DNA of 64,000 bases from Opisthocomus hoazin (taxonomy: Eukaryota > Chordata > Aves > Opisthocomiformes > Opisthocomidae): contig NC_134427.1 in NCBI RefSeq assembly GCF_030867145.1, forward strand, positions 11,431,001-11,495,000, written 5' to 3'. Below the pieces are notes generated by a model. It searched no databases, was not told where the DNA came from, and saw only the letters and a list, made by a program, of their open reading frames with translations. Positions 11,801-23,800 of the stretch are shown here, piece after piece; position 1 is the stretch's first letter; every line of letters begins with the position of its first letter. Made by a program: the position numbers and the translations under genes.

Positions 11801-14800
11801 GAATTTCAGGGGAAGGCCTGGGCTCAGGGTTCTATGCAGTGCTGCAGCTCCAAGGTCCATCCTGCTCCATAGTATTACATGCATGTGCAATTTGGCCTGT
11901 GACCAGGATGGCATAGGTTGACTCATGTGATAGTCCATTTGATGGGGACAGTAGTGGAGAGGACATCTCCCAAGCAGAGCCTGGGGGAGCATGCACCTGT
12001 GCTGGCATGTTCATGTGACCCTTTCTGCCTGGCTTGTCTGAACTCAGCTGGCATGGAGGCCATTGTGAAGGTGGAGGAGTGTCTGGAGGAGCGCCTGATG
12101 AAGATGGGGAAGCTGTCAGATGAGCCAGAGGACATGGATTACCCTGAAGAAGATGAGGAAACTTATCATGTGATCCAAGTGCGCTCTTTTGCAAAAGAGA
12201 AGCCTGTGACCTGGACTCACTACATTGCGGCTGAAGAAATGGTCTGGGACTATGCTCCCTTGAAGCCAGTGTCTCTGGACAGGTGAGAGTGGGCATGTGT
12301 GCCCATGAGCATGTTCTTTGAGGCAGCCGTGCTAGTTTTTCCCCTTTTCCGCAGAAATTTGTTTCCCTTCTGCCCAACCTGGACAGTTTCGTTCTTCCTT
12401 ATTAACACTAACAGTATGGACGCAGGACAAGGATGGTCTTGGGGAGACCATAGCAAGGCAGGACCTGGCTTTGCTCCATTTTACCAAATGCCCCACAGAG
12501 GCATTTGTCTCCAGGGTATTTGTCTCTCTGTTGCCCAGGTGTCCAGAGGCAGCCTCTTCTGAGCAGGCAGCAACCCCTGGTGACCCTTCTCACCCTCCAG
12601 CCAGGAGGCCCTGCACAGCCAGAATATGTGCCCACAGCTGCAGAGCATGCCTGGATGAAGAGTTAGAGTGCACCCTCAGCAAGTTGGCTGATGACACAAA
12701 ACTGGGAGGAGTGGTAGATACACCAGAAGGCTGTGCTGCCATTCAGCGAGACCTGGACAGGCTGGAGAGTTGGGCAGAGAGGAACCTGATGAGGTTCAAC
12801 AAGGGCAAGTGCAGGGTCCTGCACCTGGGGAGGAACAACCCCATGCACCAGTACAGGCTTTGGGCAAACCTGCTGGAGAGCAGCTCTGTGGAGAGGGACC
12901 TGGGTGTCCTGATGGACGACAGGTTGACCATGAGCCAGCAGTGTGCCCTGGCTGCCAAGAAGGCCAATGGGATCCTGGGATGCATCAAGAGGAGTGTGGC
13001 CAGCAGGTCGAGGGAGGTTCTCCTTCCCCTCTACTCTGCCCTAGTGAGGCCCCATATGGAGTCCTGTGTCCAGTTCTGGGCTCCCCACTTCAAGAAAGAT
13101 GAGGAGCTACTGGAGAGAGTCCAGCGGAGGGCTACTAGAGCATCTGTCCTGTGAGGAAAGGCTGAGGGAGCTGGTCTTGTTTAGCCTGGAGAAGAGAAGG
13201 CTGAGGGGAGACCTAATAAATGTTTATAAATATCTCAAGAGTGGGTGTCAGGAGGATGGGGCCAGACTCTTTTCAGTAGTGCCCAGTGACAGCACAAGGG
13301 GCAACAGGCACAAACTGAAGCATAGGAAGTTCCGTCTGAACATGAGGAAGAACTTCTTCACTCTGAGGGTGATGGAGCACTGAAACAGGTTGCCCAGAGA
13401 GGCTGTGGAGTCTCTTTCTCTGGAGATATTCAAGACCCACCTGGACAAGGTCCTGTGCAGCCTGCTGTAGGAGACCCTGCTTCGACAGGAGGGTTGGACT
13501 AGATGACCCACAGAGGTCCCTTCCAACCCCTACCATTCTGTGATTCTGTGATTCCCTGTCTGGAAGGACTTTCTCTAGATGGCAGAGGCAATTAGCCCCT
13601 GCTACTGCCCCACTTCTTGGAGGGAGAGGTGATGCAAGTGCAATATCTCAGCAGAAGTACCTTAGTCAGCACTGCATGGTGATGACACTTGTCACCGGTT
13701 CTGATGTCACTCTGCTGACACAGGCTGTGTGGCTTGGTGACCAGGTTCTGCCCTAGATGGGGATCCCAGCCAGAGGCCGCTGGAGCAAAGCATGTGGATC
13801 ATAAATCTCAACCTGCAGCCCCTCGCAGGTTAAGCCAGAGGCAGTGTCCTCTCCACCTTTGCTCCTGGGAAGGAGCTGGGATGATCAAGAAAATGCAGCT
13901 GTTCTGTTGCCTTATGTCCACACCCTGGGGTGTTCTCTGACACAGGACAACCTGCCATCCTCTGAGCTCTCGCAGTCACGACTTCCCTCCAAGACAGGGC
14001 AGTGTCAGCCCAAGGTTGCTACTGTGCAATCTAGTTGAAGCTTTCTCCATATAAGAAGCACTGAATCACTTGAAATGTTATTCCCCAGGATGCATATTGT
14101 GATTGCAGGGATAGGTGTCCCCAGTGTGCACTGGTAGTCCCCAGGCAGTTGTGTAGATCATTGGATGATGGAAGGTCTTGCTCTGGTTCTGAAAGCACCC
14201 TGCATGTTTGTTCTTTCTCTGCCTTGCCCGCAGAAACATGACGAGACAGTTCCTGGAGGCTGGCCCTCAGCGGGTCGGTTCAAAGTATAAGAAAGTGATG
14301 TTTGTGGAGTACGAGGACGCAACCTTCAAGAAGCGCAAGGCATCAGATCACCTGGACAAGGGAATTCTGGGGCCTGTCATTAAGGGGGAGGTTGGAGATC
14401 AGTTTAAGGTAAGAGAGAGATTGCTTTCTGCAAAGAGGGAGTGGAATGAGAAACTTCAAAGTGTGATGCTGTTCCTTCTAATAGCTGTTGGTTTGTGGCT
14501 AAGGTCTGACATAAGTCCTTGAGGTGCTCTATCATGTTTAGTAATGTTCAAAGTTCACCAGAAAGGCAGATGTTACTGAAAGCTAAAGCTAAATACTGTC
14601 AGTGAGATCAGTAGAGATGCACAGGATATGGCCCAGTCCCCTTGATTTGACTTCACTGTAGGCATCTTAGGAATCATGTGAATTAAGCTATGATGCGTGG
14701 CATCCAGCACCTTCCTCTGAGGCAGGAGTATCCTCTCATCCTCTACTCTTCTCCATCTGTGTGCTCTTACCATACAGTATTGGGGACTGTCTGTTGTGTC

Positions 14801-17800
14801 TCCCCAAGTGCCTCTACTGACCACTTGACTTGTTTAGTACTAGGAGGAATGGGATGGTTTCCAGGAAGTTCACATTTCTGCTTCCTGCCTGGGGTTCCCT
14901 GTGCAGTTGTGGGCATGGAGCTGAAGGTAATGCCTGTGGCAAAGCCCGAACAGAGCTATTTAGAGAAATAAATAAAGGGCTTCATGCAGTGAAGTGGGGA
15001 GCACTTCGAAGCTGTTGACTGCTGTGCATGCTTAGTGTCTTGGTCCTCTGAGGCCTCCTGGATTGACAGACCTCTTTTATCTCATATGGAAAGTGAGACT
15101 AAAGACAGCAACTTTCCCTGTAATAAAACTGATATTTCCATGCCCTCCCTAAAATGGGCAACTCCTGGAAAGGTGGACACTGTAGACTGGTAGAGAAATA
15201 AACAGTCATTTTTTCCAGTCTGACTCCTACTTTGTGGTCCCAGACATGCTTGGGTTCCTCGCTGCTGGCAGGTAGCCAACTCAGAGCACCCCTGCCCAGC
15301 ATTTCCATCCCTGCGAGGACACTGAGGGCAGCCTCGAGGGCTCAGAATGTTCAGAAAGCATTAAATGTTCCTGCTGGCTGTCCTCATTTCAGATTGTGTT
15401 CAGGAACCTGGCAAGCCGACCGTACAACATCTACCCTCATGGCCTCACCAGCGTAAGGCCATACCACGGCATGAAGGTGTCTCAAGGTAAGACAGGCCAT
15501 GAGAATCTGGGACATCACCTGGCCACTGCGATTCTTCTGGGCCAGGAGAGCTTCCTGCAGCCCGTGGTAAGACTGGTTGTCCAACCCATCCATCCAAGGA
15601 CCTGAGTCCTGCAATCCCAGAGATGATGATGTTTCTTGGTTCATGTCCCCCTTAGTGCCATGTAACCCTGTCTTTAAGGAAGGCTTGGATGGTGGCTGGA
15701 AGAAGGGGCATTGTCAGCCAGGGAGCTGGGACCATGTTGTTTGGCTCCTTTCTGCTGAGACAGGAACCACCCTGGTGATCCTGCCTGTGTTTGCCAGTTT
15801 GCTCAAAGTCCTCATTCCTTGGGCTCCCCTCCACCTTGCTATAGAGTGTGGGGTTCATTATGATTCAGGCTCTCGCTCTCACAGATTCACAGTTTTTGCT
15901 CTGGGGTTGTTGAGTTACCAGGTCCCTTTCCCAGAACTGCTTTCATCCCTTGCTGGCATGCTTCCAGGACCACAGCTTGTGCAAGGCCATCCCACACCCC
16001 TCCTGGGCAAAATCATGCCCCATACCTCTCCCATCCTCCTCTCTGCCCTTTTGGGTGCTGCACAATGATGGGAGTAACTGTGGAGGCTGGAGAAAAGCTC
16101 CTCTGCTGCAGCAGAGGTGGCAGAATCAGGATGGCAGCCACTAAGGAATTCAGCGAACTATGTCAGTTTTGTGACCTGTTACTATCTAAATTAAGGTTTT
16201 CTTTCAGGAGCCTCAAAAGGGCAAAGCAGCCCATTGGGTGGCAGGACTAAAGGAGCCAAGCTGCACAAGGGAGCTGGGAGCCCTGTCCCTGCCCCTCTGT
16301 CAATATCCCCCAGCCAGATATGGCTCACCAGCTTTGCCAGAGATTAAACCCTGAAAGTGGGTGAGTCATGGTCCTGGAGCCAAAGGGATGGTGCTCTGTA
16401 GAGGAATATAAATAAAAAGAGCTATTCCTACTCTGAGTGACACATGATCTTTGCAAACCATGCTCTTACAGCAGCTCAGCTGGGCACTTGGAACAGAGAA
16501 ACGTCTTTTCCTAAGGCTACATCAGTGCATGATCCTGCTGAATGCTCAGAGGATTTATCTGCATTCGAATTTTCCTTCTGCTTCTTCCAGATCTCCTCCT
16601 TGCTTTTCTCAAGGTCTAGCTGTATTTCCTTAAAATATCTACCTTTTCTTGCTTTGTTTTTCACCCATTTCAGCCCTGCCCACCTCTGTACCTTCATCTG
16701 CAAATTCCTCTAGGCAGCCCAGAGCACAGACACAGCTGAGTGTAGGCAAATTTTCCACTTCACAGGAGTTTCAAGGTCTTTCAAAATTAGGCATATGCCT
16801 CTCCATACTCACCTGGTTCCAGGGGCTCCTTTTGTCCAGATCAACTTCCCATGCAAGCACATGCTAGCAGCCAGTGTCCCATCTTGGGGTGGGCGTGGGT
16901 TTGAGTAGTTTTCTGTGCAACTTATGTGGTCAGGAAACCTCCTGCCTAAGCTCTTTTAAAAAGCTGGATCACTCGTCCCACAAGCAGCCCAGACCTAACT
17001 GATCTGCCCTTGGGCTGTGTGTTGCCAGATAAGGATGTGAAGGACATTCCTGTCCCCCCTGGCCAGTCATTCACCTACATCTGGATAGTCACCACTGAGG
17101 ATGGGCCAACGCAGGCAGATCCTCGCTGCCTCACCCGTTTCTACTACAGCTCCATTGACCCGGTCCGAGACATGGCCTCAGGCCTAATTGGGCCGCTCCT
17201 GATCTGCTTTAAGAAGACCATGGATCAGAGGGGAAATCAGGTGTGTCCTTCCTATGTTGCCTCAACTGCCAGGCTGAAATGCTGGAATAACTGCGGTGGG
17301 TGAAATACTTGGGTAAAACCAAATTTGTCTGTCCTGTTGTCTTCAAACTTACTGTCAGTCCCAATGCCCCTGCCTTCCCCATCCTCCCATGCATGCTCCC
17401 TTATCTCCAAACCTGGACCCTAACTCCTGTGAAATAGCAATAAACTGTTCCCTGTGCACCCAGGCTAAGACCTGGCAGCTACACTGGGCCGTGGGGGTGC
17501 TCTGACCAGGAGTAACCACTTCCCTCTCCACCTTCCAGATAATGTCAGACAAGACGAGATTGGTTCTGTTTTCGGTCTTCGATGAGAACCGCAGCTGGTA
17601 CCTAGAGGAGAATATCAGGCAATTCTGCACTGATGCAGCCCATGTGGATACCCAGGACCCCCAGTTTTATGCCTCCAACGTGATGCACAGTGAGTGTTTG
17701 GCCAGGGGCTTCCTGCAAAGCCCAGCAGACAGAGTCATCCCTGCCCCGGGGAACAAGCAGGGAACATGCAGCAGCTCGGCAGCCATGGGGGAATCAGGTC

Positions 17801-20800
17801 CTGATGAAATGTTTCACCCCTGCTCTCTTCCAGCTATTAACGGCTTTGTGTTTGACAACTTCCAACCAAAACTATGCCTGCATGAAGTTGTGTACTGGTA
17901 TGTCCTGAGTGTTGGGGCCCAAACAGATTTCCTCTCTGTCTTCTTCTCTGGAAACACATTCAAGCACAACATGGTCTTTGAGGACGTGCTTACCCTTTTC
18001 CCATTTTCTGGAGAAACGGTCTTCATGAGTTTGGAAAAACCAGGTCAGTAACATGGGCTATTCTATAAACCATGGGCTTGGCATCACAGCAGAGGTAAGT
18101 GAGCATCTCCAGCCAGGTCTCTTGTACCTGACTGCATTTTGGCAGCCTTGAGAACAAAGGGATGCACAACCTACTGGAATCGCAAAGTGAGAGGCAATGA
18201 TCAAATCCTTCCAAAGCTTAAACCAAAGAAATTAAATTACTGCATTTTACTTCATTAATATGGTGTGTTAAGGTCACACGTGCTGCCAAGCCAGTAAGCT
18301 GGCTGCAGTAATGTGAGCCCTGTGGACCTCGCATCTACAGTCTTGGCTCCAAGCTCAGAGGTCAAGGGGAGCAGCAGCTCTGTCCCTGCTGTGGATTCAG
18401 CTGCTGGTCACAGCATTCCATTTATCTCCATAACTTTGCAAGGACAGAAATCGCAGCCACAGAGAAGTCCTAGGAAGGATTTGCTTCACAGTTTGGTTTT
18501 ATTTCCCCCCACTCAGCATTTTTGCCTTAGCATTTTCAAAAGTGGTGCCGTTAACCATTTCCTCACTCAAAGGAAACACAGAACTTACCAAGTGATTGCA
18601 AACACTGATATGATGGTCACGAGTGCTGAACCCTGAGCCAAGCTGACAGGAAGCTTCCTGAAACCCAGCCAAACGTTGCATCCTTTTGAGCTCTGATTTT
18701 TGCCTGCTGATCTGAAACAGGCAAGAAGCTCAGCCAGCAGCAGATGACAGCTCTCCCCAGCGTCAGAGCCTGGTTATTACGCACCTCCTCACTCTTGGTG
18801 CCTAGAGCAGAGATGCTCGCTGCAGGGAGCAAACAAGTTGGCTGGGGATGTGAGCAAGAGGCAGCCTTTTCATTTCTTTCTTCTTGAGTGGGAGAGACGT
18901 GACAACCGCGTCTGGAAGAGAGATGTATTTGACAGTACCAGCATGTCTTTGGAGGTGGATTATGGTGATTACTCTGCTGCTGGCAATAATCCTGGAGGCT
19001 CTGTGAGTTCTCAGTGCATTAACTGTTTTCACCAAGCTATTCTTGGGGCCTCACAGATGTGTATAGCTTGCTAAGATCTGTCAGGAACCACCCACCCTGC
19101 TGATGGTGCTTGTCAAGATTGGCTCTGATGTTGCTAGCAACACTGATGTCTTGTGAGTCCAGCTGTAAGATACTCTATGGATTATGAAAATATATAATCA
19201 CTACCATGAACCAGAGGCTGCCTGAAAATATAGTTTGCACTAGCAAAGAAGCAGCATGGGGATGGAAGCTCTTCTGACTTCACACTGTGGTGGGCTAATA
19301 ATGTCTTCTTGTCCTCTCTTGAGACAGGCGTCTGGATGCTGGGGTGCCTGAACCCTGATTTCAGAAACCGAGGGATGCATGCCAAATTCACAGTCTTACA
19401 GTGCCAACATGAGCAATACCCTGATGGGGAAGATTATGTGGACTTCGAGGAGGAGGAGGGCACCTTTGACTTCCAACCCAGGAGCTTCTCTAAAAGAAAG
19501 AGATGGCACATGCCATGTGTGAATGAGCAACTGAACAACATCACCTCTTCCAGAAATAAGACAGAGAAGCCAAGATTATGCTTGACAGAACCCAGACATG
19601 GGTCCCTCCTGAGCAATGGTAGGATTTCTGATCCCCCTTCCAAAGGCACATCAACACTTTTAGGAACAATCCCACATGCACCTGATACTTCTATGTCTTC
19701 TCTGCCAGAGACAAACTATGAGCCAGTATCCTATGAATCCTTCCTGGAAGACGAAGAATTGCCAAAAATCATTAGCCAAGATGAAGCATTTGGATCTCTC
19801 CCATCTGGAGAACACTTGGCAAGTGTCAGTGGAAGGGTCCGTGGTACTGTGAGCTCAGAAGAAGGTCAGCAAGGGCTGCACCAAGCCATGCCAGGTCCAG
19901 AAAATGCTATGGCAGGAAAGGAGGTGATAAAAATTTTAGAGGTGCAGGACCCAGTAAAAAGGACGATGGTGCAGTCTGGTGGTACATTAGAGATCCTAGA
20001 ATCAGGGCCTCAAAAGACAACTACTTATGCAAGAAGTTTGTGGGACTCAATTGCTTATGCTGCTAGCAAAGCCCCCCTTCAAGAGAATAGGAGCTCATTT
20101 CATCAGAATGACCTGGAGCGCAATCTGGGACTTCAAGACACATCTTCACAGGATGCTGAGGACAAGTTGCTAAGAGGGGCTGATAAAATATTCTTAAGTC
20201 TATACGAGTCAAAGGAGACAATCAATACAGAACCGACTTTAAGTACTGATCATAACTCTTCCTCCACACTGGACAATCCTGCTGCATCTTCAGACATGGC
20301 AGAAGACAACAGGACTTCTCATGCTGTGGTTCACAGTCACACCAGAGAAAGGAATTATTCATCAAATGAGCCAGATGCTAGGCTGGAAGAAAGACCTCAC
20401 AAAGTGGTTTTGCAAGGCTTTTATGAATCTTTCAAAGGGAAAAATGTTTCTTTCTCAGACTTGGGACCCAGCAAACCTGTACCAGGACAAATCCTCACAG
20501 ATGAGGGTAACTTCTTGCCTGCAAAAAGTGTCACAGAACAAGAAGCCAATGAACTTGCCAAAGGTACAAGCCTTCTAAAAGCCACCTTTGCACACACCAA
20601 CGACCTTGAGCCTTCCAGCTATATAATGATGGAAGAGAGGGATGAATTAATCTTGGAGACAGTGTTTCAGGATGCTACAGCCACTAAGGAATTGCCAGAG
20701 ATGGACAGTCTTGCCTTTCCTGAATCGAACGTCATGGCCAATGACACAAGGCAGTTCCCAAATGCTTTCTTAAACAGCCCTGAGCAGTTTCTACTACACA

Positions 20801-23800
20801 GAGCTCCAAACCCAAGCATGAGTGGCCCCAGTTGGAGGCCTCGACAGACCAGGTCACTGGAGAGCAGAGGCTTGACGCATGGTCCAGGTCTTCCCAACAC
20901 GAACTGGCCTGGCAGCAGGGAGCCCCTCTCTGAGGGTAACAGAGTACATCAGGGTCTGGCCAGCCAGACCCCTGAAACAGCAGTGAATAAGAAAGCTCCA
21001 AGGGCATGTGGACCCCATTCCCCTTTTTGCAGTGCTCGCTTCAGAAACAGGTCCCTGATATCAAGTGACATTTTGCCTGAGGTGGTGCTGGCCCAGCAAA
21101 GGCTGGAAGAAAAATCAAACATGGTTGAGGGGAGACCACATCTAGGCAGGGATGCTCCACAGGCTCTGCTTGGAAATAGTGCTGACAAGATGCATCCTGA
21201 GGGGAGGCCAAGCACAGATGGAGGGGTCCAGAGCAGCAGCGAGGGGGCTCAGCTCAGCAGACACTCCTTCCCCACACGGGGAGCACTGGAGAGTGAGGCA
21301 GCGATGGCAGCAAGTAGCTCAGAAATGCAGGCTGCTGCTGTGGCTACAGACCTTCCCTTAAACTGGGACCCGGCCTCCCTGGGGGCAGCAGGATATGCCA
21401 AGGGCTTGCAGAGCCCAGCTTTGGCCAAGTTGCAGCCAGGCAGAGGTGCTGTCTGGGGGGCTTCTGGGAGCAAGCAAGCTCAGGGGATAAGCCAGATGGA
21501 GGAGGAAACAAACTCTATAGAGCAGCTGGGTCTACAGAGGAATCATGCCCCACGACATGGAGAGAAACCAGCTCTAAACAACAAGACCCATTCCAGCCCC
21601 TGGAAGCCAAAGGCTGACAGGCTGGACTATGACGAATACAGTGACACAGAGCAGACGATGGAGGATTTTGACATCTACGGGGAAGAGGAGCATGACCCAC
21701 GCTCCTTCCAGGGGGAGGTACGGCAATACTTTATTGCAGCAGTGGAGGTGATGTGGGAATACGGGAACCAGAGACCCCAGCACTTCCTAAAAGCCGCGTA
21801 AGTGTGACTGTCCCTCATGTATTCCTCCTGCACTGCATGGCATGACTTGATGTGTCAGTTGGTATGTCCTGGCAGACAAAATCACAGGTCTATGACTGTA
21901 CGACCCAGCCAAGCAGCCCAGGGGAAGGATGCTCCCAGCGCCTCCCCTCCACCTGGGGACTTTTGTAGTCCAGCAACCTTGAGCTTCCTTGCACGTGGGT
22001 CAGGGACGCTTTAGCCTCTGCATCACCGCTGCCCTGCAGCAACCCTGCCATGGCTGCCCTCCCTATGGGACAGTATCACCTAACTTGCTTAACTGCCCTC
22101 ACCCCAGCAGGGACCCCCGGAGTGGCAGGAGGAAGCCTTTCCAGCAGTACCGCAAAGTGGTTTTCCGAGAGTACATGGATGATTCCTTCACACAGCCGCT
22201 GCTGCGGGGAGAGCTGGACGAGCACTTGGGCATCCTCGGGCCATACATCAGGGCAGAAGTTGAAGACGTCATCATGGTGAATTGAAAGTACCCATTTCCT
22301 ATAAAACCTGAAATCACCCCATTTCTGGCTGTGCTCGGCCAGAAGCAGTGCTGAAGTGGGCCTGCAGGCTCTGCGATGCCCACGGGTTCACCTTCAGGGC
22401 TAGGGGGCAGGAGCTGCCCTGTTGGCACCCTGCATGGCATGTGGATGGCACCAGGTTGGGAGGCAGAGCCACCGTTCAGAGGGACCTCAGTCGTTGGAGG
22501 AACCTCAGTGTGTTCAGATGCAAAGACCTGGACCTGAGACAGACCCAATCCCTGTAACAGCACAGCCTAAGCAGCTCCTGAGCTCCATGGGGAGCCTTTT
22601 GAATGAAGGGATTGTAAAAAGGGTAATGAGCTAAGCAGGGTTCAGTACAGCTTCTCTGAGTGCTTGGGCATCCCTCACCACCAAAGGTCCTTCAGCACCC
22701 ACCTAAAGAAGAGGTGAAAGGCTCTTCACCAGGCTCAGTACCCATATGCCTGGAGAAGTTACCCAGTTTTCACTCAAATCTTCACCAGGATGGATTCAGC
22801 ACCTTTGGGCTCCAGAGGCAGTAGTATAGCTGACCTTGATCCCAATGAGCAGGGAGAGGGCCGTATCCTGCTGACATGACCGGGGTGCGCTTTCCACTGG
22901 GGATCACACTGCACAGCTACAGCTTGTGGTTCAGCAGGGGTTGGCCACTGCATGGGGCCCAGCTGGAGGTCTGGGCACCAGCGACATGGCTGCCTCCTTC
23001 CCACCAGTTGGCTGGATCCAACCACAGGGTCCAGGGCACTCTCAGTGCTGCACCTAGCCCCCTCCCACACTCCCTTTGCTTTGCCATCCCTCCGGTACAG
23101 GTTACGTTCAAGAACCTGGCCTCACGGCCCTTCTCCTTCCACTCCACACTGCAAGCCTATGAGGAGACGCAGGGCGCAATGCAAGGTGGAGAGGTGGTGC
23201 AGCCTGGGGAGCTCCGGAAGTACTCCTGGAAAGTCCTGCCCCAGATGGCACCCACCACGCAGGAGTTCGACTGCAAGGCCTGGGCTTACTTCTCCAGTGT
23301 GAACCTGGTAGGTGAGAGCGTGCTCCATGAGGCATCCCAGGAAGGAGAGATGGTCAGCACGCCTGGTTCCTGGCTCTGAGGTCAAGGCTTTTCGAATGGT
23401 GCTGTGCTGAAAGCATCCTGTGGCGGTGTAGATTCTCAGGTGTCTAATACAGTGATGAATGCATGTTGGTTCTTTCTCTTCTCTTCCCTTCTCTTATCAA
23501 TTTTTTCCCCCTTTCCCCAGTTGTATCAGCTTATGAGACTTTTAGGAAACTAGCATTCTGCAGTCCCCTACCCCTCTGCCAAATTTGGCTGAATTTGGCC
23601 CATAGGTTCCAGTGTTAGTGGGGTAGGGACTGTCGGAGAGTCGGACAGACACCAATTCTCTTGAAAGTACATGCAAACACTTGCTGCAGAGCCTTTCTTA
23701 GCTAGGGGCAGAGCGGGGATCCCCCAGTGAACCCAGCAGGTCCTTCCCACCCTGCACGTACCATGCCCTGTGCATGAGTGGGAACCAAGCCAGGGATGCA

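Larger units (their letters stand above)
2853..12282 (+). other. F8: F8 exons 1-8: signal peptide, A1 domain, a1
   Basis: Coding exons: 2853-3001, 6728-6852, 7145-7267, 7739-7951, 9005-9076, 9499-9606, 11547-11768 and 12048-12282. They encode residues 1 to about 416: signal peptide 1-20, A1 about 21-345, then acidic a1 ending at R383, with the A2 start in the rest of exon 8. Cupredoxin landmarks are visible, including [42 protein letters not shown] and HWHVIG. Cysteine pairs matching human C153-C179 and C248-C329 are kept. The a1 segment is acidic and holds tyrosines ([13 protein letters not shown]), fitting the sulfated hirudin-like patch before the thrombin site. Exon 2 is the least similar part. 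Confidence 0.94.
14234..19482 (+). other. F8: F8 exons 9-14 (start): A2 domain and a2
   Basis: Exons 14234-14408, 15393-15486, 17029-17240, 17539-17689 and 17834-18043, plus the first 155 nt of exon 14 from 19328. They encode A2 and the acidic a2 segment, ending at the thrombin site R748 (19480-19482). Visible are [60 protein letters not shown] and [15 protein letters not shown]. The factor IXa-contact and protein C-cleavage segment reads MDQRGNQ with R573 kept. The a2 segment ([18 protein letters not shown]) is acidic with a likely sulfotyrosine. All junctions are in phase. Confidence 0.95.

Noticed and set aside
12471-13154. A 227-residue open frame in F8 intron 8
   Set aside because: The reading from about 12660 is the CR1 reverse-transcriptase tail, not a host gene.
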